This document shows positions 26,201 to 41,200 of a stretch of DNA of 64,000 nucleotides, in pieces; position 1 is the stretch's first letter, and the number at the start of each line of letters is the position of its first letter. The stretch covers positions 124,824-188,823 of the forward strand of contig QNGE01001032.1 of assembly GCA_008508345.1 (NCBI GenBank). The letters are read 5' to 3'. A program made the position numbers and the translations under genes. This stretch comes from Paragonimus westermani. Its lineage: Eukaryota > Platyhelminthes > Trematoda > Plagiorchiida > Troglotrematidae. Below the pieces are notes generated by a model, which did not search any database, was not told where the DNA came from, and was given only the letters and a program-made list of their open reading frames with translations.

Positions 26201-29200
26201 GTTAGTACAGGCCTATGGAAGGCTGAAATGTGAAATAGACGGAAAGACGGTGAAACATCAAAATAATTTTTAAGACACGGTGGCGGAGGCGATCATTAGT
26301 GATGTGGTAGTTGAAGGACGTAACGTTTCCGTACTGGCAGTTTATGTTTTGATTCTCACGTTTTCTTACAACAATACTCAGTGTACCGTTGGCTCCAATG
26401 TTCCGAAGAGACTTATTCATCTCATCTTATGAGGTGCCCATGTCAATCCACTGTCCTTCGCAAGACCTTATAATCTTTTCTGGATCTTGTCTGATTGTCT
26501 TCGATAGATTCGGTGGAATGTGGCGGTGGATGCAGTGAGATAACATTCTTGTTTTTGACGGTGACTTCTGTGTGCTCCAGTGTAAGCTAATATCCACGTA
26601 ATCTGCCCATCGAAATCGTCGTTCGTTATTAAGCGAGGCTAACCTTGTTGTACTTTCTGTTTGCGAAACCGACAGATTCTATTTCGCATACGCCTTGTGT
26701 GGTTATCCACTAGGTGCGGAGCAACTTGGCTATTGTTTGCATGGTAACATTTTTATGATGGTAAGCATGGAATAGGTCATTAAGATGTGATAGCACGGAT
26801 GCAACTTAAGGCCCATATGGAATAACGAGGAAACAATCGCATTTAGAGGAATCCTATCCCCAAATCTGAAAGGATTAACTCACATACCTTGGTCCCAACT
26901 TCCTTTGAAACGTAATCAGTTTGTCAGCTAATCAAGATGCACAGCCTACGACGGTTGAGTCACATAATCCAGATGACTATCACCCTGCTGAGCGCTATAG
27001 ACTGAAACCACAGAAAATAAGGTAAAACCGTATGGCCGTCAATAAACAAAGTGGTCACGCAACATGAAGACCTTGACTGTTCCATTAAGTAAAGTAGGCA
27101 GGTGTAACCTATCTGGCTGGGATTCTCGTAATCGGTGATTAGAAACACTATGCAAGATGGCAATGTCTCACATTTAATGGCTTACCTACTACCACGTCGT
27201 TTCTAGTTTTCCTCCTCAATTATCTGTAGACTTTCTGCAACGTTTCCTTCTAGTTGAGGTGAACAGCGGTCCGAGTTGTCTTATCATCTGGTTGGATTGT
27301 GATGGATGTTAACACGGCTAATTTGACAGTATTCTAATCTGGAAAATTGCGCGCATACTTAACATCTTAAGTCAGTGATCTCGTAGAATTTACCTACGGT
27401 CTTGCGGGCAGGGTTGTGACCAACAGTATACACGGTAGCTATTTATCAAGGTAGTGGCTCTCCCTCACAATAAACATAACCAGAAGACACGGGTCATTCA
27501 ACTAAACGAGCATGAAAAAGACAGTATTCTGGTGTCGATGACCAACTTACGTAAAATTAAATCTTTCCTTCAGAATATTCAACAAGTCTACAGTCATTCC
27601 AGTAGCATTTATCAGTTGACCAGTGTCCAGTACGTGGTCACACATGATCCAAGGTTCCTCCTTTCCCGTGTACATAAGTCAAACAAAGAAAAACGTTAAT
27701 ACGACGTGAGACTGTGGAGAAAAGACGTAATGTCTTAGTACCAATAGCCGGAAAGTAATCTATACGAAAGCATACATTGTGAAATTGAGATGCATTTTTA
27801 TTCAATCAGAAGTGGAGCGTAGTATCTGTGTACAACTTGTCATTAAATGCCACAACCTGTAAAGTGTTAATTATACGGTAAGCTGCATTGCGAGTTTGGA
27901 TCAACTCTAATTGAAACCACTGGACCAGAATACAAACGTTCATCGAAGTGGCATAACTTAAAAATTCAAAAGTTTGGCTGGTTATTCCGAATGAGGTTCT
28001 CTTTACTTCGAGCAGCTCACCAACGAAACTGACAGAAAAGCCTCTGTATTTACTGGCAGATCATAGACGACGTTCACCAGTTGTTTTGTGCAAGCCGCTT
28101 GTGAATATTTACATATTTATGTAAAGCTCTATGCATACCTCAAGTTCACCATATCTACGTGTCTACTGACAAACAGTAGACGACGCGATTTCTGCAAACA
28201 AAGTGTACTTTGTTGACCTTAGTATGGTGGTCGACTAAGAGGAAGAGTTTGGCACTTCAAGACGAATATACAAAGGTTTAACAGCATGACCAGCATACGA
28301 AAAATCATCGTTCACTGGTCCGTTCATATACTTTCATGGGTTTTGCTCAATAGCCTACATTAGAGACCTGAGGCACACCCTGTGCTTGAGAAAACAAGGA
28401 GTGCGAATTAGTGTCAAGCTACAAGATGCACTTAGTTTCTTCTCTTCCGTTCTAACTAAGAACAGCTATTTATTGCCTATTAGCAAAAAAATGCTAGAGT
28501 CGAGTGAGACATTTAAGTAACAAGACAACTGCACAGCTACTACGGCCTTGCTTTGGACCAGCCTGAACAATCAAGATGGTTTACAGAGCCAATGAAGTTT
28601 GTACGTCAACCATTCACTCAGAACACATTGAAAGGTATGTTTTGAGTAATAAGTAAACCTAGTGGAAGAAGTGAATGTCAGCAAACGTTACTAGCCGATC
28701 ATGGACATTAGTGCTCTACGTATAAACGCTCGTTTAAGGGGAACACCAGGACTATCTGAAATACTGACAACTGTAAGGCAGATAAGAACCTTTTCACCTT
28801 CTGCGGAACTAGACCATTTGCTTTTATGGTGTGCATATACCCAATTTCAGGAGGAGTGCTGCCGAAATGTAGAACGTGTATCACTTTAAGCCCATGATGT
28901 GTTTTATGGCAGATATCCTTATGGCTGACCATAGAGAGAGGTCACGGATAAACATCTAAAACATCAATTCATATCGCCGATATCATATTGCCACCGGTAG
29001 GGAGGACAGAGAGTTTTCAGTCAATGCCTCCTAACATGTCACTCTTAGCGCACAACGGGAATGGTCAGTCTGCGGCTTTTTGGGATATATTTGTAACAAG
29101 ACGATCACACAGCACGATTAAAACATGTTTGCAGAAAGTCGACATCGACTAGTTAGCACACAAAGAAGACATGTTGCGATGCATTAGAATTTCGTTTACT

Positions 29201-32200
29201 CCCAAAAGTCCCAAATGCAAAAAGTAATTCGTATAGGGAGACAAGTGGAGTTAAGGAAGATATGGACACATACATTCGCGTCACGTATTGTGTTGTCAGC
29301 ACCAGGAGAACCCGATGGGTTGCTTCAATCACTTTCCTGTAAATAACGCCGGCTGGGGAAGTCTGATCAACAGCTACGCTGGAACCCAATATCATCGTGT
29401 TTCGATTGCGCAACAATATTCTGAATGAGCTAAGTGAGTTAACTTCCCTCCCATAAAGATGTCTGTATTTTAGTATGCCAAATCTCACCGTATTCTTCTG
29501 GTTTTCCTGTGGATGCCAGCCCACTTATGTGGGCAGGACAAAACAACAGTTACACAATCGAACAGCCAAACCGGTTCTTGCTAGAATTGAACATGGAATA
29601 AAACAGACTCCAGCGTGTGGTTTTACATAGCCAGTGCAACCCAAGCAGATAACATATTCAGTCGCTCGTCACCTGTTGGTCTCTGGACGTAAAATCATCG
29701 TGACTATTACTTTCAAAGCCATTTATCTAACCAAGACTCGGCGATTGCTCTAGTTCGCTATGGCTGTTAGTGTCTCCAGACGACAACCCCAACTCTGCGG
29801 ACAGAAAAACATGGTAACCATTGTGAAGCTGTCGACGTAAATGCGTATGTGCCAAATTTCTTTTCATCAGTCTCCTGTTTGATTATGCTGTATAATTACT
29901 AACATTACATACTTACATTACATACTTAATGAGATGCAGCAAAGTTTTCCAAATGGTAAATCGTATGGTTTGCTGTTTTTGACGTATGTTTTCAAACCGT
30001 TCATGGTCGATGTTGTTGTCTGACTAGCGAAACAGCAATTAGACCTAATCTGTCGTTCGTTCGCAAATGCTACGGACCAACAATTCGGGTGGTGCATTGC
30101 AACTCAGCATGGTTTGTCGCGGAAAAATTGATGTCAAACACTACACATATGTGCGCATACTTGTAATGAATTTACATGACTTCTGTCCCGTTTGTTTCCT
30201 TATGACCTATCTATATGTATGTGTGCCGGATTGTACAGTGCTGATCCCCAAATAACCCCAAGATTTGTCCCATCAAACTGTTTAAAAGAAGCAATACGCT
30301 TAAAGATCGAAAAACAACAGTTTACGAAAAACCCACCAACACGGTGCCAAGTCGAAGAAATCGGCCGTGAAATGTCCAAAATCGGTTCGCAAACAGACCG
30401 GACACCAGGGTTTTCTGTTTCAGCTCTCTACCAAATGCGGTCAGGTTGTGTTTTCCGGCTGCAGAAAAATGAGCTGTCGCACGAAACCTTACCGTTCCAT
30501 TAGGCACATTCAGTAGGGAGTAAAACTTCAGCCAGTCCATACTGAATGCCGCCTAGTCCATAGAGTAGGAGTATGTCAAAAGGTGAAACATATGATTATT
30601 GGTGTCAGTTCAAAATGGGAACCCTCATAAAATCAATTTTTAAAATTTATTCAAAACGAAAGTTAACTACAACTCAGTTAACACACTTGTCTTCCAGGAA
30701 ACTGTCATATCAACAGGTGGGCATGTTTGGCTTTTTGAATATTGCATACATATCTAATTACTGATTAGCTGCTTTTTATAAGAAACTTTTAGGGTTTACT
30801 CACTGGCAATTTGCGACACGCTGAAAAAATATCCAGAAGCACGCAGTATATTTTGATCATTTCTATTTAATTTCTGTCTGAAATTTGGTGTGATAGTTCA
30901 AAACTAAGGAGTCGCTTAGTATATCTCTAATTTAGATCTATTTTGCAAAAAGCACTGCATGCTAAGTCGCTGAATGAAACCATTCATTTGCTGTTACTGA
31001 CTACACTGACCAAGCCTGTTCTCAAATATACCATCTCCAGTCGTTTAGCCCTTCCATTTCTGATCACCAACTTTTTGTTTAATCCGTTAGTTATCTGTTT
31101 CCCATCCATGCCTGAAGATTAACTTATGACCAGCTCAGCATAACCGATGCACATTTCACTGAAACATGCTCTATCTAAGTCTCACTTCCCGAACCCTCCA
31201 ATGATCACCACATTAACCGCTTCTCATTTGTTTTCCACTGAGTTTCAAGCTTGTTCAAGCAGATTAGCTCGTGGAGCAGTTTCCGCAAGTGAGGACATTT
31301 TGTCTGCAAACATACTTTCGTTAGTAAGTAGGTTAAACAAAAATGGAGACCAAGCACAAAAGTTGACTGGTTATTCGAGTACTTAATGGAAACTATTGTA
31401 AATCAAGTGAAAGTTGGCGAAAATATTGTAAAACGATAAGCGGCGATAATCCAATACGTCACGGTCTACTAGTGCTTCATCCTCAATTGAACAAACTAAA
31501 GGTGATAACGTTCAAATGAAATGTGGACGGGGTACTCAACCGATCAGAGCGTTTCCCTTGGAGAGAGCGAATTTTATGGTCTCGAGATGTTAGTTTCTAC
31601 AGATGAAGTACTGCAATTAAATAACTCGTGAGGTTACCCAAAGACCAGTTGAAGATGTGGATCTCATCACATAACGGGGTTACTTGTGACGACCTACACC
31701 AGAGAAAAGATTTAATTTTAACAGTTAGGGAAACTTTAAAAAAGTTTTGGAGGACGCAAATACACCTGAAGAGCTAACGATTTTAATGAATATCCGATGG
31801 AGTGTTTTGCGTGACAAACCAGCGATGTTATGAAGTCAAAACCTCATATGCTTACAAACACTAACCGTTGGGCCCTTCCATAACGCCTTGTATCCATCAG
31901 GATATCAAGAAAACGATGGTGAAATATTGTGTACTTCCTCCGGTGTCGTGTGAATATTGTTGTGTACAGTGTTCATCTCGCCTAAAATCGCCAGCCTTTG
32001 TGACGGGTTGTTCACTATAACAAACAGGTTTCCAACATACCTCCAGTTTGGTGAGAATGCAACCATAAAGCTGGAGACGTAAACTTTAAGCTGAGCGACA
32101 AAAATATCAGTTACAACTTGCTCCTATAAGCTCCCTACAGTTACGTCGTTTATATCGTTCTAAGTTTCCTTTTCAAATAAAAATCACAGTTACAAGTCAG

Positions 32201-35200
32201 TAAGAGTATTGTGGAGATGTTCACAAATTTTCCTATCTCAGTTAGGTGGCTTTCGTTTATTAAACGCATTGGCATTCGGCCCTCTTTGGAGGTGTTCTTT
32301 ATTGAGGAGCACGCAATAAAATTTCACGTTTTCACATCCTGAATGAATTTTGAATTAACATTCTCGTTATCTCTTTATTGTGTGATCTAGCAAGCACACT
32401 GTTTGTAGGTCTTGAGCTCACACGATAACCCAGAAGTTCTCTATACTTGTCATTCTGGGATGTTTGTCGGAATTTCTGATAACCCAATCACACAATTCAT
32501 TGTTTACATAGTTAACCGATACCGATTCATAAGATGCCAGGTATGTTGTAACAGATGATGGCCCGAATGTACTCTAAATCTAAAAAACCATAAGTGACAA
32601 TTTTGGACAACTTCCCATTATGATTTACTGATTATACTTATACACCCGAGAAAAATAGACATTATCTACGAACTGGTGTTATTGCTTTAAGTCGTTCTTG
32701 TAAACTTTACAGACCGTTTTTCGTTTTCCATCTGCTGCTTCTCGTATTACCTTCACATTGGTGGTTTAACTAGGAGGCATCATGTGTGAAATGTTTGTTA
32801 ATTCGTGAATCACAACAGTTTTTTTTACAGAGCATTCTGGCTACTTTTTACTTACATTTTTGATCACATTATCTATAAAAGTTTAGTTGGTGAAAACGTA
32901 AAACTTATAACGTCAATCTATGTTGCCTGAATGGTTCGCTGTTTGGACATTATGAACACACGAGCTTCCATTTAATTCTTGCATAAAAAGTATCACCGAA
33001 CTTTTACTGATAAAATACCTAATCTACTATCTTCTGCTGGCTTAAAAGAGTGACATCTGCACGACGTTTAATTCAGATATCACGCAAACTTGACAACTGG
33101 TATTGTGAAGCCAAACTGTTCAAGGTCGACTGAATCATCTCTACGGCGAAATCTCTCCAGTTTAATGCACAAAACGTGTTTGAATTTTTTAACCGTATTT
33201 CGGTAAAATGTGACAAGACAAAACAATTATGCGCAGTTCCCTCGTTTGTTTCACTGTGCCCATTAACATTGTGGTAACGTACTCAACTGTTTCGTTAAGA
33301 TAACAGATATTCAAGACCTCAAACACTTTCGCACAAGCCAACAGTAACCGTAAGTTGGCACCGATTGAAAACGGTAAGGATATTTTGTACTCCGGCTCCG
33401 AATCTCTTCGGTATACTCAGGTGGAAATTTAGTCTCCTATCTACTAGCCAAGAGAGATTGCTGTTACCGTAACTGCTTCAGTAATTGATGTTTATGTGAA
33501 CTTCGGTGAATAACGTATGATCACCTTGTCAGTCACTCTTACTCACCCTCACGTGTAACCATAATTCGTTCATACGACTCAACAATTCTGCTGAACTCGG
33601 AATTTTGACCAAAAGGGACTAAGACATTTGGGCGATTGGAACGCAGAGGGTAGATTTATGAACAACAATCAGTGTTCAGAAACTTGGCTGAACTATATAA
33701 GCAATATGATGATGTTTTTCTCCTCTTAAGCACTACTGTCTGAAAAACTAGAAGTGTTAATCTTCTATGATCGGACCTCCAAATTTCAGAGTTAAAAGCC
33801 TTGCTCCGAAACTTTTAGTCCAACCTCGGTAATGATGATGTTTTAAAATTGGGTTAACGATTACGGATACGTGGTGAGCACGAGTGAGAAATGAAATCTG
33901 AGTGGATGACGGATGTCTATCAATTATCATATCAGCGGTGTCGCCCGAGACGACCATAGAACAAGAAAATTATCATGCTCCTTTCGGACAGGTGCATGTT
34001 TGCAAAATTACGGAAAATTGTAGGCGGGAGTAATACAATTAAAGTTGGGTGGACGTGTTAGATCCGTACTAACAAAAAGTTGAAGAACCATCTCTCCTAC
34101 TTTTGTTCGAGTACTACAACTTAAAATACCTACAAATTCCCAGCTGGCAGGTATGTGAGAGAAATGTCGAGTTGTAACGTTTAAAAGTATGCACGAAAGG
34201 CTGGGTTGCTGTTGTGGTGGATTGGAACTGACAACCGAGCTCGCTTTCCGGTGTGAAACTTATGGTTGATTAAAGGAGCTGTGTTATCAATCCGGGAGCT
34301 CAAAAGTGTCACAATCGTCACAACTCCACTTCATTATGAAGAACCCATCAGCTGTCTCAGGATGATGGGTTGTACTAGTAGAGACCCGTTTGTGAAAAAT
34401 GTGGGCATCGGATGGGTTTCCGGGTAGCTTAACCGTCAGATTAGTTGGCGAAACCAGGTCTCTCATGTCTGGTTATCTTACAAATGAACAAATCTGCTGC
34501 ACAGCTGATTTATTCAGACAATAACAAAAAAATTATCCAGACAGTCTGAATACTGTGCTCTTAGCTCCACTTAATAATCCCAACCTACTTAAAGTTTACA
34601 TTGTTCCCTAAGATAAACTTGTTTATAGCCTTTACAAATGTAGGTGTGCCGTGTCACTTATGACATTTGTTTGATATCACACTTCAAAAATATAGACAAA
34701 AATAGTCTAGCTGTCCTGGGTTCAAAGCCCAATTCATTGCCACCTGGGTATCTTCAGTTCCTTTTTCACTATTTCCGCGCTATCGGTATGAATAATAAAT
34801 AGAGACAAACAACTTGTGAACGCTGTAAGTGGGAACACTGCCAAAAACCTGTATGCTTAGTCAATCACACCCCTGACGGATACTCACCTTGCGAAACCTT
34901 GTATACAGAGGCAAACCCAAACTGTAGACTTCCCCCGGCTGCATGCCGTTACAACTCAAGAGCCGATCGTTCGGTTTTTCACCTTCTGCGTGTGTTGTGA
35001 ATACCAGTGTGAGTTGGATGATCTGATGAATCGTTGCAGAAACTCGATCCTTTAGGATGAATGAGGTTGAAGAAATGAAAGAAGACAGATTGGATCATTC
35101 GGATTATTGGAGGTAATGAGCAAATCAGCTTTCTGGTGGTTGGAAACAGTGATGGTGTTGCCACAAGCAGCTTGTTAAATTTTTGTACTGCACCATATAA

Positions 35201-38200
35201 CGACCTTCGTCTGTCTGACTGAACTAACCTAGATACGTTCAGATTTTGTACTGTGTGATGAAGACTGAAGTGGATGTAATGTGGTGTGGAATATGCAAAT
35301 AAATGTGGACGCTTGATGATGTGGATCCTGAGGTATAAGAGTGACCGTTTGTCTGTTTGTCGATTCCAGTGGCTCGCGAAAGGTCTGAGTAACATTTCAA
35401 TCGGCTGAATACAGTCGTGTCTTATATGTCAGCAGATATATGCAGATGTTGGATTGCCTCTGATCAGTTCACTTCGTATCCAACACGTACGATTGTTTGC
35501 CTCTTGTATGACATGTTCATGAAGTACCCTCTGGACTATATTATGTCGCGGCACAGCATTACACTTGCGCAGTACAAGGTACATCCCACTGCGGAACTGT
35601 GAGACCACTGTTGTTCCCGGGTGTATAGCATTCATCCTATTACTGACGCGGTCAATGGGTGAGCGGGGGGGGGCTGATTCAGAAACTTTTAAGGCTATGA
35701 TCTATCCTGACTAGTTAAACACGAAACAGTTCATTCCCTTCAGAAGTTTGAACAAAACTGTTAGAACACGAAAGCTGGTAGATGCAAGCATTTCGTATTG
35801 ACTCGTCATACCAAATTTGCAATAACATGAAACGGTTTTTTTATATCGAGCAGTTTTGGGGAGCAGGGTGGATAGTCAATCTGTGGTTTAGGAAAGGTCA
35901 CATCCAGGGGAGGGTCAAGTTTACGAGCAATTGATTCTGAACACACAAGGTCGGCTTCAGTCGATTGATTGCGACCGCCTCAGCAAACCGCACGAATCTT
36001 GGATTGGAGTGACGTAATAGGATTCTGAATGCACAAATTGAGTCGATAACGTGACCAGTGGTCAGGACGTGTCTTGCGACTGCGGACGCCGGTTGCTTGC
36101 GTGTTTCAACAACACTGTCGTTATTGCAAATTTGGTACTGACGAGTCAATACGAAATGTTTGCATCTACCAGCTTTCGTGTTCCAACAGTTTTGTTCAAA
36201 CACGAAACAAACTAATATCGCTCATGATCGTAGTATCCAGGTCGTCACATTTCAATTAGCGGGCTAAGTGAAGATTTACAAGACGTGTTGAATAATTATG
36301 ATGGTTATGCACTATCTGGGTCGTGTGTGTGCGTGTAACTTGGTCGTCCCCACTGGCATAACTCCCGGTCTTAATCCTTCGGGTTTACACTGGATATGTA
36401 GTGTGTGGGCGGAACCGCATGTGGTGCGGCGCAAGCCAATTGCGGTGATGGTTAAGCTTCGGTCACTGCGACAGGCTAATCCGAATCTGATGCCGCCAAC
36501 CGTACCTTGCTTGTGATATTGACTGGCTGGCCTACTGACTAACCGACCTTGTGCATGTGCTTGTCACTCATCAACGGACATTCGCACTTTACGAACCCCG
36601 TTCTCACGTGGACTGACCATGGCGCTCTTAGTCCATGGCACTAACGTGTTTTGCAATGTTGTGGTGTGCGCATGCCGTATGATTACGCTGTGAACTAAAA
36701 ACGACATTGAAAAAGGAACTTGACGACATGTTAGTGTGGCTTCTCAGAGTATCCGTCACTGGATAACCGATGGCAATTTATTGTGGACACCATGACAAAC
36801 TCCACGTTCCGATCGAATAACCCAGGCGACCAGCACGTAACACCTCCTCTCGATGCTGCATAGGACATTTAACGATGGTAAATAAATCAGACTGCAACAG
36901 GCAACAACTGGGAAAAATCGAAAAAGCGCACAATGAATATTGTATGGTCAGCAAGCGGACAACGATAACTGTGAGAGTACCAGTTAGGCTGGACGAATAG
37001 GCTTAGTTTTAATCAAAAACTGTCCCACATTACTGTGGACCATAGTATGTACCAACACTATTGATGTCATAAGAACAGTTGTTTGCATTCAGACATCCTG
37101 CTCCGAAACCTATCAAGGCGTGATGAAAACGAGTGTCCAGGTCCTTATCTCATCTATCGTGGAATAGAGAGGAAGTGCCAAAACGTTGTCAAGTTGTTCG
37201 TGGATCTTTCCAGAGGTACAAGCTTCACAAAGCGTGGATATGTAAACGGTATCATCGTTCTTCGAAGGTGGTGATGGCAATGAGCCCGCTAATTACTGGC
37301 GGACTGCATTGTTGTCATTTGCATCCAAGATCATGCAGAGCTTGATTGATGAATAGTTACGTAAGCATTTCATTTGATTTGCACTGTCGTCGGAGAGTTG
37401 ACACGGATTCCGAAATAGATTGTCATATGTTACCAATTTACTTGCCGCTCGAGAAGATGGGACAAAGCGCTTATTGGAGGAAAACGAGTTGTTCTAGCTT
37501 CCAGATTTCTCAAAGGGGCTCGACCGAGTAGATCAACTAAAGCTCTACGTGGACTTTTGTAAGTATGACATGGGAAGTCATCTACTTCAGTGTATCACCG
37601 ATTGTCGCCAGACTGGTATATTGTGCCTGAAGGCGTGCCACATGGTTCCATAATAACACGTCTGCTCTTTATTCCACTCCAGTTCAAAGTTACACATTTT
37701 CAAATTCCGCTGCTGTTATTTGAGGGTGGCAGTGAAAGTTGCGGCACAGTGAACACTGTCTCACTGTGAAATGCTATGGAATGATGCAAGTGTACCACAC
37801 TGTAAAGCCACAGACAACCAGTTCTCCGTTAACACAGTTAAATACAAAGTGATGTACCACCATCCTTCTAGCTGCACTAGTTACAAGCTGGCAGCCGAGA
37901 ACTGGAAACTGACATATGCGAGAGTGATTGGAGCACGATTTGGGGTGTCTTCTAACAGTGTGTCAGTGGCTAAATAACCAACTTGGTGCTTGGGTTACTC
38001 ACAATGCTGTCCTGGCAGTTTAATCTAGACCGTTAATTTATCTTGTTCAGTCTCCTGTTGCGATCCCATCTTAAACAAAGTACCTCAGTTCGAAATTCTT
38101 AGTTCATTAACAGCATTATTTCTTTGGAGAGGGTAAAATATTGATGTACGAAACAGACTGTGCTACTAAATTTTCTGTCCTACTCATATTGTTTGCACAG

Positions 38201-41200
38201 ACTGAAGCTATCCCTAATGAGCCACCAACAGATCAGAAAAAATTGATGTTTCCACGTGGGATTTTTAATTCACAACACTGTTCCCTAGGAAAATAATCAC
38301 CTCGGGACTAACTCGTTAAAGCTACAACATCAGATTGGCCGCCGGTTTTCAGAGAACACTTTTTAACGTCCGGGTATGAACCATCTGGGGCAACCTAGCA
38401 GAGTTGTGATTCCGTCATCGTTAGTTACATTCAGCAGAGCGGAATTGATGCTTATCTTCAGGATACCAAACCGAGTAGCTGGATACTTTCCTCTTCCGAA
38501 TCATTGCATTGGGTTTAAGGTACGTTCAAATTGTTACTGTTGAACCTGGCCGGCTGTTGTCTGTTGTATGCAGCAGTCCGATTGTTACATGCTTGACAAG
38601 CAGTGATTAGGTTTCCATACCTGTTGCTGTCTTCTGGATTTTTCACCCGAAATCTCCTTATCACCAATATTCTGAAGGTGACAAAACTTCTCCACCTATC
38701 TTTTCTTTTTAACTGTTCAACATCGACTCCAAAGCACAGCAACCTCTCATTTTCCCTCAGTTTGCAGCCCATTTATGAATCTTATTAACTTTATGTTGGC
38801 TTCCTCGTTACCTCCAATACTAATCATACAATCATTGAGCTGTGATGGACAGAGAGTTTGTATAATGCTGTTCGTACTATCACCTCTTGACAGTGTTTTC
38901 ATGTGAACGTTGCTCGCAATCAACCTAATCGTTATATTGCACAAACCATATCACTGATCGTAGACTTAACTTAGAGAATACAACCGTCCAGCATTTTACA
39001 GACATAGTTGGTGCGATGTATCACAAAGTATGCATTTTCACTTCTAACTGAGACCAGTGAGTCTTGCCAGAGAAATATGTTCTGAAATCCACCGATTTGT
39101 TTGAGTGCACTGCTTCCTTATCAGCCTGGGTCAATGGGTTGGTAAATTAGGGTCCATTTGAAACTTTCTTGTCAGATCCCAGTACTAGTGACATCTTGCT
39201 ATAAATACCATATCCTTACTCATATAAATCAATAAGACATTTACGTATCGGCCTCCTAAATTGCTTTAATAATCGCAGGACAGCTTTGTATCGGGTTGCT
39301 CACCCTCAGATGTGAGGCATAGACATTTTCAGTACTACTTTGCTGTTCACGTACACTATGATGAGCCATAATTGATGTAATACCATACTCGTTTAGGATG
39401 TACACCTTAAATCGGAAAATATCATGACCTCCTGACAGTAAGTTAGCACCCGCGAAGTTGTGGTCACCAACGGGAAGTTGCCAAACGACTAGGAATCTGC
39501 TGTTATTCGCGAAAATTCCGGTGCAACTACTCTGAAGAAATGTGGAATAGGCAGGAATAAAGGACGTATATTCCATTAAAACTATCTGTCTGGAATTTCT
39601 TCACAGAGGATTCTTCAAGAGTAGATTGTTGCGTAATTTTCCGATTGGACTGTGTGTGCGTCATGCAGACTTTGTACATGGGAGTAAAATGTCTATTCTG
39701 CATAAACCATCAACATTAAGCTTATTTCTCGTTTATTTTGCATAAGCAAATTGACAAAAGCTGTACATGGGTAGCCAGCTTCTGTTAGTCGGTGTAGACT
39801 GTGTGTAAGCAAGCAGTTGTCTCGTTTGCATCTCACAGCAGCTGTACATATGTGTACAGCATGGATGAAGTTGAGGAACGGAACCCAGTGTTTCAAGTTA
39901 CCTCAACATAAAGAAATGCTCATTTTGAGTCAATTTCAATGCATACGGTAGAATGATCCATATCGTTCTGTGGAATGTGTAAAAGAAAAAGTGGTGGAAA
40001 CCTGACCAATAATAAGTGAAGTGATCGAAAGATCCTTTACCTACAACAAACTACAACATCAAACAGAAAGTGTTATCAGAATTCTTTTGAGAAGAGAATG
40101 CTGTACGGGTGTGCGATTGTTTTGTATTCATTTCTATAAATCCTAATCACGTTTTTCTCACCTCGAAGCCACTAAACGGGTAGCGAACTCAGTTTTCCAG
40201 TTCATTTAACGTGCATCTAAATCCGTCTGCATTAACGGAGGCCTATTCAGCATATGATAGCCACGGCTGAGCGTGAGAGACACTAAGGGATCACATGTTA
40301 TTTTAATTCTACGTCAAATTCTTATGGGGAGACACTAACCGGTAGTGTACGATGAACGTACAGTAATACACACTCAAAGTGTCATCGTTATCTAAATGGC
40401 TGCCAGGATGGAAGGAAGGTAGCTACAGCTGCAGAAGTTTGTCACATTCTGTCGATGGGTGGGTGTTTCCTTTGGTAGTAGTACAACTTTTGTTCCGGGT
40501 TGCTAGTAACAACAAGATCGGATACAATAGTGTGTAGTTCTGTTAAATTTCTAACTTTCAGTAAAAGATTCTTGAAACTTACTGGCAAATGTTGAAAATC
40601 ACAACCAAACAGTCGCTTCGCCACATTGGTCACATATGGGTGATGTAAGCTGCCTTCGCAATCCTCCGGATTGAGGAATGGGGAGTAACGAAGAAAACCC
40701 ATATTCAACGATTCACCGTCATGTTCCGTCAAGACCCGAATCACCGTAGATATTGGTAAATCCAGTCTTTCGCCCCAAATCCAAAAGTAATCCGTAAGTG
40801 ATTTGTGTCGCTGAGAAATCTGATGTGATTGAAGGCAAATCCAACACTATTACTTCTCTTCACGAAACACTATTGAGCGAACTGTGTATAACATCACAGT
40901 GTTGCTAGGTTGTTTCGTAAGTGATTACTTGGCAGGATGACCAAACACATGGACACTTTCAAAAAATCGCGTTATTCTTTGACACCTGAACGATTTAACA
41001 ATGTGCATGCTATAAGACAGTAAAACTGAGCCAAAAATAGACACTAACACTGGAATCACTGGCAGCCGCTCGTTTCTTTGTTGAGGTGGGCGACTGGTAA
41101 ATTTAGGCGCACTTGGTGGGTATCACTTTTCACTTTTGGGCTGTTTCTACCTACACCAGGATGATGAACTCAGTCATACTAGCAACCTATCCATTTTCTT

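Larger units (their letters stand above)
16194..40582 (-). other. Long intronic interval between the S1 candidate exon and the M1 exon
   Basis: 24.4 kb. A typical receptor should have about 40 more S1 residues here (the stretch with a W-x-G-M-V motif), so one small phase 0/0 exon probably hides in this interval; I could not find it. The interval holds PLE pieces (18100-18660, 24468-24960, 29490-29830, 35745-36203), two non-LTR retrotransposon ends (20201-22300), and a repeat (36429-36503). An open frame at 22588-22914 is listed separately. From about 30000 to 35000 and from 36510 to 40580 I see no motif on either strand. Confidence 0.55.

Noticed and set aside
34979..35395. 138-codon minus-strand open frame, one of the longest in the window
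   Set aside because: Composition is rich in H, R, S and L without any hydrophobic core pattern or motif; it looks like a chance frame.
38515..38944. Two overlapping minus-strand frames with basic, retroelement-like composition
   Set aside because: They need a frameshift to join and show no RT, endonuclease or zinc-knuckle motif, so no element could be named.
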